In this document: in pieces, positions 35,585 through 44,362 of the stretch | Layout: each line of letters begins with the position of its first letter | How positions within the stretch are numbered: the first letter of the stretch is position 1 | Source of the DNA: Flavobacteriales bacterium | Lineage (GTDB): Bacteria; Bacteroidota; Bacteroidia; NS11-12g; UBA9320 | NCBI GenBank assembly: GCA_020635395.1 | Contig: JACJZV010000005.1 | Coordinates: forward strand, 62,001-126,000 | DNA length: 64,000 nucleotides | Direction: 5' to 3' | The notes under the pieces: model-generated | Seen by the model: the letters and a program-made list of their open reading frames with translations, nothing else | Databases searched by the model: none | Told to the model about the DNA's origin: nothing | Program-made: the position numbers and the translations under genes

Positions 35585-37372
35585 TTATTTAACGGCTGCT
35601 AATGGTTCAGTTGCTACTACTTCATGCTGTGTGGTGTCACTTGGTGCTACAGCAGGAGTTTCTTCCACTTTTTCGGCCATAAAGTAGCCTTTTTGTTTCT
35701 CCATCCAGAGGTTATATTCATCCTGAGTTTCAACAACGATTTTTATACGCATGTTGTAGTGACCATCACCGCATATTTTATTACAAATGATGTAATAATC
35801 AAATTCTTGATTTGCCAATTGGTCGCGTTTAGCAGCGGTTGTTACCGTAGGCGTAAAAGTGAATTGAGTTGGGATGCCAGGAACCACGTTCATTTGAGCT
35901 CTAAATTCTTTCATTAAAGCACTATGTATTACATCACGGGCTCTAAACTTGAATGTCACAGGCTTGTCAACCACCAAATGAATTTCATCACCAATAATGT
36001 CATCGTCACCTGTTTTGTCAAACCAAGTGCCTTGTTTTATAGCTTCTTCAATACGTTCAATTTGAGTTTTACGACGTTGAATCTGCAATTCAAGTCTTGC
36101 CTTTTCTTTACCAGAGGCATAATGATCTATTTGGGCCAACAAATCTCTTCGCTCTTTACCAACTAATCCACCCAATCGAGCACGCAATTTTCCTTCATCG
36201 TGACCCAACATCTGAATCATTGAGTCAAAATCGTGTATATCACTTCTCAATTTTGCCAAAAGCACTTCGTTTCTCGAGCTAACGGCAACACCAAGTGGGT
36301 TTGTCGTTTCCGAAATCAATACATAATTGGCATTCCCCAATTTGTTATCTGCACCCGGATAACGCACTTTCCATTCGAATTGCTGAGCAAAAACTTCAAT
36401 TTGTGCTGTTCCCTCCGCAGGTGCTTTGTTTATTTTTTTCCAAGTTTTAAGACCACCTAAAACCAATAGTGTCAGTACTATTGCAGGTAAAGCCGTCCAA
36501 GCAATTTCTAACGCATCGTTGTGTGGGTAGTATAAGGCCTTAACCCCTTTTTTAGCTCGATATTTGAATGCAAACCAAAACAGAAGGATTTGAGTAACAA
36601 CGAATACAATCCCAGTGATTAGGAAGGTTATCCGCATCATCTTGTCAATATCTTTTCCATGCTCAGATGCCGCATGATATATTAGCACATACTTGCCATG
36701 TATGGAAACCTCCCAAAACGCCAAGCTCATACCAACAATTAAGAACAATAGAAACAATCCGGCATTAATATTTCCCCAAGGCACAACTTCTTTTCCGGTA
36801 ACTTTGGTAACTAGATTTAACGTTTTGATTATCAAAACAATAACAATGAAAATTAAAATGGCTAACAAAAGCAGCATCCAGTTTGAATTTTTAAACAAAC
36901 TCGGACTCACTTCCTCGGCAGCTGTTGATGTTGCAGCAGCTTGTGCCAAAGGACCATTTTCGGTGTACATCAGAATAGACTTAATTTGATCATCTGTTAA
37001 GTCTGGGAATGCATTCATGGCCACCCCATTGAATTCTTTATAGATTGCATTTGCATCGGCATCTCCGCTTTTTCGGAGCTCCTCGTTATTTTTAACCCAT
37101 TTCAGAAGCCACTCAACGCTTCTTCGCTCTGTAACTCCTTTAAGTGCAGGGCCTACCATTTTGTTGTCCAAAGCGTGACAGGCTTTACACTTGTTTTTAA
37201 ACAAATCCTCTCCGGCCTTTACCGTTGCCTCGGAAACTTCCATTCCTGTTGCACTTTGAGTAATTTTCAGTTGAGCCGAAACTCGTAAACCTGATACAAG
37301 GACAAAAAGTGATAAAAATACCACCTTAAAAAACCGATATTGCATACTTTTTATTAAAGAAAAGTTATTCAT
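35585..37372 (-). CDS. coxB: Cytochrome c oxidase subunit II with N-terminal cytochrome c domain
   Basis: 595 residues from the ATG at 37372; ATG 37345 begins the signal peptide core directly, and the frame's upstream ATG (37486) precedes the likely promoter. Order: signal peptide (to about 34), cytochrome c with C-K-A-C-H (62-66) and probable Met119 ligand, four membrane helices (about 165-190, 202-222, 246-270, 288-310), then the CuA domain. CuA ligands are His483, Cys530, Cys534, His538 and Met541; Lys532 stands where many species have Glu. A charged, helical insertion of about 90 residues (363-455) splits the CuA domain. Subunit II passes electrons from cytochrome c to subunit I. Subunit-II cytochrome domains are more often C-terminal. 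Confidence 0.92.
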   Translation of the reverse strand: MNNFSLIKSMQYRFFKVVFLSLFVLVSGLRVSAQLKITQSATGMEVSEATVKAGEDLFKNKCKACHALDNKMVGPALKGVTERRSVEWLLKWVKNNEELRKSGDADANAIYKEFNGVAMNAFPDLTDDQIKSILMYTENGPLAQAAATSTAAEEVSPSLFKNSNWMLLLLAILIFIVIVLIIKTLNLVTKVTGKEVVPWGNINAGLFLLFLIVGMSLAFWEVSIHGKYVLIYHAASEHGKDIDKMMRITFLITGIVFVVTQILLFWFAFKYRAKKGVKALYYPHNDALEIAWTALPAIVLTLLVLGGLKTWKKINKAPAEGTAQIEVFAQQFEWKVRYPGADNKLGNANYVLISETTNPLGVAVSSRNEVLLAKLRSDIHDFDSMIQMLGHDEGKLRARLGGLVGKERRDLLAQIDHYASGKEKARLELQIQRRKTQIERIEEAIKQGTWFDKTGDDDIIGDEIHLVVDKPVTFKFRARDVIHSALMKEFRAQMNVVPGIPTQFTFTPTVTTAAKRDQLANQEFDYYIICNKICGDGHYNMRIKIVVETQDEYNLWMEKQKGYFMAEKVEETPAVAPSDTTQHEVVATEPLAAVK

Positions 37373-37439
37373 TAATCTTTTAATTCTCAACAGATTAAAT
37401 GCCTTTATGACATTAAACTTACCTGTTTTTAAGTTTGGG

Positions 37440-37447
37440 CAAAAATA
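37440..37447 (-). promoter_or_regulatory. -7 box TATTTTTG for the cox operon
   Basis: Exact TAnnTTTG match on the minus strand, 67 nt before the ATG at 37372. It is the only good box ahead of the twelve-gene operon and supports the shorter CoxB start. Confidence 0.5.
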
Positions 37448-37584
37448 CTTTCTTTTTAAAAAGAATAAAGTTTTTGTTTTCCCCATGTAAATCTAAGCAA
37501 TTATTTAGAACTGATACAAATTAGTTTTTTGCATGACATAGTTCATGAAGCTCTTTTGAAAGAGACGGCTGCAATTGGGCAAAA
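37448..37584. other. Intergenic region between purN and cox promoter
   Basis: No gene seen. It holds a short hairpin CTCTTT-TG-AAAGAG (37551-37564) just after the purN stop, which could help end purN transcription, and the weaker repeat CATGA/TCATG (37532-37547). Confidence 0.4.
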
Positions 37585-38157
37585 TCAAACCATACGAAGA
37601 CAATATTCTTCCACCACCTTCGGAAAGTGTTCGTATTCTAAGAGATGTATTTTTTGGGCTAATGAATCAGCCGTGTCATCCGCGTCAACGGTGCAATGTG
37701 CCTGAAAAAGCATATCACCATTGTCATACTTATCATCCACCTTGTGAATAGTAATACCCGATTGCTTTTCTCCTCCGTCTATCACGGCTTCATGCACCCG
37801 CATTCCATACATGCCTTTTCCACCAAATTTGGGCAACAAAGCAGGATGGATATTAATAATTTTATCTGGAAATTGTTTTACAAAAGCACTAGGTATAAGC
37901 CATAAAAATCCGGCAAGCACAATCACGTCTATTCGATCATATATCAGTTGCTCCAACAATGAATCATTTTGTAATTGACTTTTGGTAAAAATATGACATG
38001 GTATATCGTTTGAAAAAGATTTGGTAATGACACCAGCCACCGGATTGTTGCAATAAATTTTTGAAACCTCAATATGTGAATGGTTTTGAAAATATCGATT
38101 CAAATTAATAGCGTTTGAACCATTGCCGCTGGCAAAAATGCCTAATCTAATTTTCAT
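37585..38157 (-). CDS. purN: Phosphoribosylglycinamide formyltransferase PurN
   Basis: 190 residues from the ATG at 38157, which overlaps the DUF4837 stop as ATGA; the longer frame reading has no support. PurN moves a formyl group from 10-formyl-tetrahydrofolate to GAR in purine synthesis. The phosphate loop G-N-G-S-N-A and the catalytic I-N-I-H-P-A-L-L-P and D-x-G-D-M segments are present. Length is normal. Confidence 0.94.
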   Translation of the reverse strand: MKIRLGIFASGNGSNAINLNRYFQNHSHIEVSKIYCNNPVAGVITKSFSNDIPCHIFTKSQLQNDSLLEQLIYDRIDVIVLAGFLWLIPSAFVKQFPDKIINIHPALLPKFGGKGMYGMRVHEAVIDGGEKQSGITIHKVDDKYDNGDMLFQAHCTVDADDTADSLAQKIHLLEYEHFPKVVEEYCLRMV

Positions 38158-39224
38158 TTTTTTTCGGCAAATGTAGTGGCTATTATTTCTGCCTCCCTCA
38201 AATATGAACCAAATTTTCCGTCTGGTGCAAAAACGATACAATCAACTGTTACAATTTTGTTAATCTTCGGACACAAATAGGTATAACTAACAAAGGGGCC
38301 GCCCATAATGCCGTTTACCATTTCCCACCAGCCGCGAGTTTCAACGGTATATAGTCCATTTATAGTCTTGACAGATGATGACACAACAACATTTTTTTCG
38401 TCGGTACCCATATAGGCTACTCCGCCATCAATGCCATTGCCCGCTTGTTGCACTTTCTCCTTCAGTACACGGTTTCTTCGAGATATAATAGCACTTTGTT
38501 TAAGCTGTGATGAATCTTTAAAATCTTCGCTATAAATGTAAAAACCCTGCCAAACCTCGTTTGGATATTTTCCGAAACCATAAAAACTATCGGTCTCTAT
38601 TATACTCTTTCTATATCCTCCTGGTCTAGCAATGCCATATCCATACACTTTTAGCATCGAATCTAAAAGTAGATTTTTATTCACCCCTCCCCCATAAATT
38701 TCTTTCCTTGTATTGATTCGGTTTGATTCTTTTGCATAATCAATTAATTGATTCTGATGTTTTTCGAGCAAAGATTTTATTTCGGAAGAATTATTGCCAA
38801 TAACCAAAATAACATTTTGCGGAGTGGCGAATAAGTCTTTATAAAGCAATATCTGTTTGCCCTCTTTTAACTTTTTTTGAAAGGATAAAACCACGCTATC
38901 TCCAAACAAATCTTTATACACCTCGGGTTTGGAAGCATCAAACAATACGCACAAATTATAGTTTCTCAGGTGCATATTGTTGGCTTCGCTCAAAGGCTTA
39001 ATGTTTAATCGAAAAATTGGCAAATGAGTCGGAAGTCCCTCAATAGATTTTTGAAAAACAGACTCGAGTGTGGTTGAGGTTGCAATTATTACGCTATCAT
39101 CAGATATAACGGCTAATTCGCCAATATTGCCGTAGGCAGACGGAAGACCATAGAAGGTATCTTCTTTCTTTTCGCACGACCAAAAAAACAAAATGAGTAA
39201 AAAAACAACTGCACCTTTATTCAT
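38154..39224 (-). CDS. DUF4837 family lipoprotein
   Basis: 356 residues with a signal peptide ending in a lipobox-like F-W-S-C. The body is rich in short strands with W-E-M-V-N-G-x-M-G-G-P-F near 300, typical of the Bacteroidota DUF4837 family. Function unknown. It follows the lytic transglycosylase by 1 base, a pairing seen widely in the phylum, so a wall-related role is plausible. Confidence 0.85.
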   Translation of the reverse strand: MNKGAVVFLLILFFWSCEKKEDTFYGLPSAYGNIGELAVISDDSVIIATSTTLESVFQKSIEGLPTHLPIFRLNIKPLSEANNMHLRNYNLCVLFDASKPEVYKDLFGDSVVLSFQKKLKEGKQILLYKDLFATPQNVILVIGNNSSEIKSLLEKHQNQLIDYAKESNRINTRKEIYGGGVNKNLLLDSMLKVYGYGIARPGGYRKSIIETDSFYGFGKYPNEVWQGFYIYSEDFKDSSQLKQSAIISRRNRVLKEKVQQAGNGIDGGVAYMGTDEKNVVVSSSVKTINGLYTVETRGWWEMVNGIMGGPFVSYTYLCPKINKIVTVDCIVFAPDGKFGSYLREAEIIATTFAEKK

Positions 39225-39225
39225 T

Positions 39226-40422
39226 TTACAGATACAATTTCAGTTTATTTCCAGGATGAATAGTATTTGATTTTAAATCATTCCACTCCTTTATTTCATC
39301 AATCGAACAACCATTTTTATTGGCAATGGCGGGCAATGAATCACCTCGTTTTACGATGTATTCTACTTCGCTTAATTGAGGTTTGTACGTTTCGCTCAAA
39401 GTCAAAATTTCTCCCTCTTTCTCCCAAAAAACCAAAGCCTTATCTGTTGGTAAAGCCAATTCCATATTCGCAACGTTTGCCGGAATATTATCTGTTTTTA
39501 AAGCCGGATTCAGTTTTCTGATGTCCTCTATTGAAATGCCAATCAAATCAGAGATGGCTTGCAAATTATAATCTGGCGTGCACGAAACCTTTAAAACATC
39601 GCTTTGGGGTTGCTCTACCCAAGCCGGGAATATGCCATAATGCTCATAAAAATTCATCAAATAAGCTACTGCAATAAAAGAAGGAATATAGTGCTGTGTT
39701 TGGCTTGGTAAATATGGATAAATTTCCCAAAATCCGGTTTTGCCGCCGGCTCTGTTTATGGCTTTGTTGATATTGCCTGGGCCACAATTGTAGCTGGCTA
39801 TCACCACCAACCAATCATCAAATCGTTTAGACATATCGCTAAAATATCCGGCAGCCGCTTCGGTGCTTTTTTCCACATCTCGTCGTTCGTCTTGATATCT
39901 GTCAATTTGAAGGTCATAAATCTTTCCGGTATAGGGCATAAATTGCCACAAACCCACTGCACCACTGCGTGAAACCGCATAAGGATTTAATGCACTTTCT
40001 ATAACACTAACATATTTTAGTTCGAGTGGCAAGTTGTATTTATCAAAAACGGTTTCGTATATCGGAAAATAATACTCGCTAAGGTGTATCATTTCTTTCA
40101 ATTTGGTTTGCCAGCTTGTTCCAAAATAATCAATATATCGTTTCACTTCACTATTAAAATCAAGTGGTATTTGAAACTCCAATGTACTTACATGACTAAA
40201 AAATAAGGAACTGTCAACAGGAATTTTGTTGTCATCAAATAGGGTGATTTCGGTGCTGAAATATCTTTGAGTTTCTTGTATAGACTGTCCTTCCGATTGT
40301 GTAGGAACAACCTCCACACTACTTGCCGAATCAGATTTTTCTACCTCATTTTCGGCAAACAACGTGATGCTGCCAAACACAAAACCAACAGAAATCAAAA
40401 GTATTTTTCTCAAACCTTCCAT
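39226..40422 (-). CDS. mltD: MltD-like lytic transglycosylase with LysM domains
   Basis: 398 residues from the ATG at 40422, giving a good signal peptide; the upstream extension is rejected. The SLT-type catalytic domain (about 95-250) has the catalytic Glu in V-I-E-S-A and the A-V-G-L-W-Q-F-M motif. A LysM-like region (about 290-345) and a clear C-terminal LysM (Y-I-V-K-R-G-D-S-L, about 353-398) bind peptidoglycan. It cleaves glycan strands to anhydro-muropeptides. Confidence 0.92.
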   Translation of the reverse strand: MEGLRKILLISVGFVFGSITLFAENEVEKSDSASSVEVVPTQSEGQSIQETQRYFSTEITLFDDNKIPVDSSLFFSHVSTLEFQIPLDFNSEVKRYIDYFGTSWQTKLKEMIHLSEYYFPIYETVFDKYNLPLELKYVSVIESALNPYAVSRSGAVGLWQFMPYTGKIYDLQIDRYQDERRDVEKSTEAAAGYFSDMSKRFDDWLVVIASYNCGPGNINKAINRAGGKTGFWEIYPYLPSQTQHYIPSFIAVAYLMNFYEHYGIFPAWVEQPQSDVLKVSCTPDYNLQAISDLIGISIEDIRKLNPALKTDNIPANVANMELALPTDKALVFWEKEGEILTLSETYKPQLSEVEYIVKRGDSLPAIANKNGCSIDEIKEWNDLKSNTIHPGNKLKLYL

Positions 40423-40703
40423 AAATATTTTTTGAACGTCCAAATAGCATAATAATTGCGAACGGCGAAAATAATTTTTTCTACAAACGAACACATTTAT
40501 AGACAAGAAAAGTTTGATTTTTTTTTGATTCAAGGTTTGCACTGCTGTCAATGTTTGGTGCCTAAAACACTAAAATTTTATGCACATGCACAAACCAACC
40601 ACTTATTTTCCGATTGGTTAATGTACATTTGAATCCATCAACCACTATCGGTGAGATAATATGTGTTTTTGCACCTAAAAATTGTATTGAGACAAGGAGA
40701 AGT
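40423..40703. promoter_or_regulatory. Divergent regulatory region of mltD-like and ald genes
   Basis: 281 bases without a gene. A -7 box TACATTTG (40624-40631) reads toward ald and predicts a leader of about 65 nt. An inverted repeat AACCAACC (40593-40600) / GATTGGTT (40612-40619) with 11-nt spacing (7 of 8 pairs) sits just upstream, an operator-like position. No clear box toward the transglycosylase is seen. Confidence 0.45.
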
Positions 40704-41936
40704 ATGGAAGAATTTTCAAAAAAAACACTGTCCGATTTGGCAAAACAGGCCAGCCTGCAGCCTCAGGAAAAACTTCAACATCAGCATCTAAAAAACAATC
40801 GACTGTGCATTTCGGTACCCAAAGAAATAACCTACCAAGAGCGTAGAATATCACTTTCTCCATTATCGGTAGAATTGTTGGTAAATAACGGACACGAGGT
40901 AAAAATTGAAATAGGTTCGGGTGAAAAAGCCAATTTTTCGGACATTGAATACAGCAATCTTGGCGGCCAAATTGTATATGACCGCGAGTCGGCCTTTAGC
41001 GGAGATATTGTTTTGAAAGTGGCACCACCCACTTCGGAAGAAATTGAAATGATGAAACCCGGACAGATATTGGTTTCTGCACTTCAATTGGCCGATTTAA
41101 AAAAAGAAACACTTCTGCATCTCTCTCGAAAAAAAATTACGGCAGTTGCCTACGAATTTTTTAGAGATGATGCTGGCACATTGCCCATAATAAGGGCTAT
41201 GAGCGAAATTGCCGGACGTGCCTCTGTTTTAATAGCTGCAGAATATTTGATGAGCAACTCTGCCACCAATGGCAAAGGAGAACTTATTGGCGGAATACCC
41301 GGCATACCACCTACAGATGTAGTAATAATTGGAGCCGGCTCGGTGGGCGAATATGCGGTTAGAGCCGCCCTTGGCCTCGGGGCACACGTAACCGTTTTCG
41401 ACAACTCGCTACACAGGCTCCGCCGCTTAGAGGCATCTATTGGTAGAAGGTTGAACTCATCCACCTTATTGCCGCATATTTTGCAAAAAGCACTTTCGCA
41501 ATGCGATGTGGCCATTGGTGCATTGCGAAGCGGTGCAGGCCGCAGCCCCATTGTAGTTTCCGAAACAATGGTGCAAAAAATGAAACCACATTCGTTGATT
41601 GTCGATGTGTCGATTGACCAGGGCGGCTGTTTTGAAACCAGCGAGATAAGAAATCACGAAAATCCGACATTTATGAAACATGATGTTTTGCACTACTGTG
41701 TGCCAAACATTGCCTCCAGAGTGAGTCGCACCGCAAGCTATGCTCTCAGCAATATTTTGGCACCATTGATTATTGAAATTGCCAACGAAGGTGGCTTCTA
41801 CAGTTATATTTGGGCCGATAAAGGCCTTAGAAAAGGAGTGTATATGTATAAAGGTAGCTTAACAAACAACAATTTGGGCGACCGATTTGGATTAAAATCA
41901 CAAGAAATAGACTTTTTGTTTTCGGGCAACGCATAG
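40704..41936 (+). CDS. ald: Alanine dehydrogenase
   Basis: 410 residues from the ATG at 40704, which follows a strong AAGGAG ribosome-binding site 7 bases upstream, rare in this window; the longer frame is untranslated leader. Alanine dehydrogenase interconverts alanine and pyruvate with NAD. Visible are P-K-E-I-x-x-x-E-R-R-I-S at the N-terminus, the Rossmann motif I-G-A-G-S-V-G-E-Y-A and the H-Y-C-V-P-N-I motif. It is about 40 residues longer than the classic enzyme at the N-terminus, usual in the phylum. Confidence 0.93.
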   Translation: MEEFSKKTLSDLAKQASLQPQEKLQHQHLKNNRLCISVPKEITYQERRISLSPLSVELLVNNGHEVKIEIGSGEKANFSDIEYSNLGGQIVYDRESAFSGDIVLKVAPPTSEEIEMMKPGQILVSALQLADLKKETLLHLSRKKITAVAYEFFRDDAGTLPIIRAMSEIAGRASVLIAAEYLMSNSATNGKGELIGGIPGIPPTDVVIIGAGSVGEYAVRAALGLGAHVTVFDNSLHRLRRLEASIGRRLNSSTLLPHILQKALSQCDVAIGALRSGAGRSPIVVSETMVQKMKPHSLIVDVSIDQGGCFETSEIRNHENPTFMKHDVLHYCVPNIASRVSRTASYALSNILAPLIIEIANEGGFYSYIWADKGLRKGVYMYKGSLTNNNLGDRFGLKSQEIDFLFSGNA

Positions 41937-41952
41937 CTTTGGCCTAAAAACC

Positions 41953-41960
41953 TATTTTTG
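41953..41960 (+). promoter_or_regulatory. -7 box TATTTTTG before nusB
   Basis: Exact TAnnTTTG match 17 nt before the nusB ATG. Confidence 0.5.
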
Positions 41961-41977
41961 CACCCCTTTAAAAAAGT

Positions 41978-42913
41978 ATGCTCAACAGACGACTTATTCG
42001 TATCAAAGTTTTTCAGGTAGTTTATGCCCATTTGCAAGATGAAACAGGTAGCATGAACAAAGCAAAATCCTATCTCAAAAATTCTATCAGAAGCATTGAT
42101 AACAACTTTTTTACAGTCGTTTTGTTTCCGTTAGAGTTAATCCATTTTATACGAACAAAACTCGACCCGAGCGATACTATGTATTTGCCAAAAGCGGAAG
42201 ATATAAGTGCATATAAAGCCTTAAATTTTAATGGCTTGTATGAAAAAATTGTTCAAAACGAAGAAGTTGCATCGCATTTGGCACGACCAAACTACAAATG
42301 GGAAACGCAAGACGAATTGCTCAGAAATACGTACAGAAAAATTAGAGCAGATGAGCGATTTGCCGAGTTTTTATCGAAAACAGAACTAACTGAAGAAGAA
42401 GCACAAGCTGCATTGATATCTATCTATGAATTTGTGATTGACGAGATGGAAGAATTCAATCATCAAATGGAAGAGATAGATATGCTTTGGGAAGATGAAA
42501 AAGATGCAATCAAAAAAGCGGTAAAAAGCTATGTAAAAGACCTTTGTCGAGGTAAAAAAGCCAGAGTGCCATCAAAAGACGATGAGACAGATTGGGAATT
42601 TGCCGAACAATTGTTTGATAAATCAGTGAGGAACACCGCCGAATTTGAAAACATGATTGCCTCATCGGCAGCAAAATGGGATAAAGATAGGATTGCCAAA
42701 ACCGACATGGTGCTTATGACCATGGCACTTACAGAGTTTGTGGATTTTCCATACATCCCCATAAAAGTAACCATGAACGAATATTTGGAGCTTGCCAAAG
42801 AATACAGCACTCCACAAAGCAGCAAGTTTGTTAATGGCATTTTAGACAAACTGCAAAAGCAGCTAAAAGCCGAAAATAGATTGATAAAAAAAGGCCGCGG
42901 CATGGTTGGATAA
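41978..42913 (+). CDS. nusB: Transcription antitermination factor NusB (long form)
   Basis: 311 residues, about twice the size of E. coli NusB. The C-terminal ~120 residues carry the NusB core (D-K-S-V-x-x-T-A-E-F, then D-M-V-L-M-T-M-A-L-T-E and S-S-K-F-V-N-G-I-L-D). The extended N-terminal part begins with the NusB-like R-R-L-I-R-I-K-V-F-Q. NusB with S10 promotes antitermination in rRNA operons. First gene of a nusB-DUF1573-yajC-coaE-PRTase block. Confidence 0.93.
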   Translation: MLNRRLIRIKVFQVVYAHLQDETGSMNKAKSYLKNSIRSIDNNFFTVVLFPLELIHFIRTKLDPSDTMYLPKAEDISAYKALNFNGLYEKIVQNEEVASHLARPNYKWETQDELLRNTYRKIRADERFAEFLSKTELTEEEAQAALISIYEFVIDEMEEFNHQMEEIDMLWEDEKDAIKKAVKSYVKDLCRGKKARVPSKDDETDWEFAEQLFDKSVRNTAEFENMIASSAAKWDKDRIAKTDMVLMTMALTEFVDFPYIPIKVTMNEYLELAKEYSTPQSSKFVNGILDKLQKQLKAENRLIKKGRGMVG

Positions 42914-42934
42914 GTATCAAAATTTCTAATTTTG
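42906..42934 (+). promoter_or_regulatory. Promoter TTG, 18 nt, TAATTTTG
   Basis: -33 TTG (42906-42908) and -7 TAATTTTG (42927-42934), 26 nt before the DUF1573 gene and overlapping the nusB stop. It would let the downstream genes be transcribed apart from nusB. Confidence 0.55.
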
Positions 42935-42960
42935 CCAGCGTATTTTTAAACAATTTTCAG

Positions 42961-43398
42961 ATGAAAAACAGGACAATTCTCTTTGTTTTAGGTTTAATAG
43001 TGACAGCTATGATTGGCTGCACAAAAAGCAACAGCGACATTACCGAAAATAACAAGACGGCATCAAACCCCAATGCTCAAAATGCGGAGGCTCAGTTTGA
43101 GTGGGTAGAAACCCACCACGATTTTGGCAACATCACACAAGGTTCGAAAGTAAATTGGAAATACCGATTTAAGAATGTTGGAAATAAAGAATTGGTTATT
43201 GGGAATGTTCAGGTATCGTGTGGCTGCACAGCCACCGAATACAGCAAGGAGCCGATTGCTCCAGGTGAATCAGGCTTTGTTACCTTAGAATTTAACAGCG
43301 AAAACAAAAGCGGTTCGCAACACAAAACAGTAACCGTTGTGGCCAACACCAACCCACCAAGAACAGAATTGAGTTTTAGTGCTGAGGTTTCAGAATAA
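42961..43398 (+). CDS. DUF1573 lipoprotein
   Basis: 145 residues. Signal peptide with lipobox M-I-G-C, then an Ig-like DUF1573 domain with H-D-F-G-N-I-x-x-G, F-x-N-V-G and the V-S-C-G-C-T segment. The family is common in Bacteroidota; function unknown. It precedes yajC by 14 bases. Confidence 0.9.
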   Translation: MKNRTILFVLGLIVTAMIGCTKSNSDITENNKTASNPNAQNAEAQFEWVETHHDFGNITQGSKVNWKYRFKNVGNKELVIGNVQVSCGCTATEYSKEPIAPGESGFVTLEFNSENKSGSQHKTVTVVANTNPPRTELSFSAEVSE

Positions 43399-43412
43399 TA
43401 AAAAAAAAATAA

Positions 43413-43739
43413 ATGGATATAGTTTTATTGCAGGGCAATGCTGCCGGCGGAGGTGGTGGATTCAGCATGATGGTTATGCTGGGTGCTATGTTTTTGGTGA
43501 TGTATTTTTTTATGATACGTCCACAAATGAAAAAAAACAAATTGCAACAAGCCTACCGCGAGGAATTGAAAAAAGGGTATAAAGTGATTACCAGCGGAGG
43601 CATTCATGGCAAAATATCTGAGATAAAAGAAACCACTTTTATTATTGAAGTGGAAGATGGGGGAAAACTTAGAATTGATAAATCTGCTGTTTCTATGGAG
43701 GCCTCTATGGCTTTGAATGGCGAGAAACCCACAAAATAA
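43413..43739 (+). CDS. yajC: Preprotein translocase subunit YajC
   Basis: 108 residues. One N-terminal membrane helix with F-M-I-R-P-Q-M-K-K at its end, then the G-G-I-H-G-K-I small beta domain of YajC. It is an accessory of the SecDF complex in the inner membrane. Confidence 0.94.
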   Translation: MDIVLLQGNAAGGGGGFSMMVMLGAMFLVMYFFMIRPQMKKNKLQQAYREELKKGYKVITSGGIHGKISEIKETTFIIEVEDGGKLRIDKSAVSMEASMALNGEKPTK

Positions 43740-43741
43740 TT

Positions 43742-44362
43742 TTGATAAATTATTTAAAAATTGGCATAACAGGTGGCATCGGTTCAGGAAAATCAACCGT
43801 TTGCAACATTTTTTCTCATTTGGGAATACCCGTTTACAATGCCGATAATCGTGCCAAACAATTAATGCATGAGGATGAAACCCTTAAAAAAAACATCCGA
43901 TTGGCATTTGGATGGGATGCATACAATAAAGAGGGTGAATTAGATAGGGCCTACCTATCAAAATTGGTTTTTAACAATCCGGCTCAGCTCAAAATTCTGA
44001 ACCAGATTGTGCATCCTGCAGTTTTTAACGATTATGAAAACTGGTCGAAAAAACAGGAGGAAGCCGGCCATCCATACTCCATAAAAGAAGCTGCATTGCT
44101 TATTGAAGCTCAAAGCTACAAAAATTTGGATAAATTGATTGTGGTTACCAGCCCTATTGACGTGCGATTGGACAGAATTACCAAAAGAGACAACCTAAGA
44201 CGTGAAGAAGTTTTGAAACGCATAGAAAACCAACTGAGCGACAAAGAGCGTCTGAAACACGCCGATTTTGTAATTAAAAACTCGAGCAGTTTTTCATTAA
44301 TAAAACAGGTTTTAAAACTACACGCTCTTTTTCTGGAGGAGGTTAAACAAGTGGCTGTATGA
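43742..44362 (+). CDS. coaE: Dephospho-CoA kinase CoaE
   Basis: 206 residues. It makes coenzyme A from dephospho-CoA and ATP. The P-loop G-I-T-G-G-I-G-S-G-K-S starts at about residue 8, with N-A-D, H-P and L-L-I-E motifs following. The start must be TTG at 43742, because no ATG exists ahead of the P-loop; the codon lies 2 bases after the yajC stop. Confidence 0.94.
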   Translation: MINYLKIGITGGIGSGKSTVCNIFSHLGIPVYNADNRAKQLMHEDETLKKNIRLAFGWDAYNKEGELDRAYLSKLVFNNPAQLKILNQIVHPAVFNDYENWSKKQEEAGHPYSIKEAALLIEAQSYKNLDKLIVVTSPIDVRLDRITKRDNLRREEVLKRIENQLSDKERLKHADFVIKNSSSFSLIKQVLKLHALFLEEVKQVAV

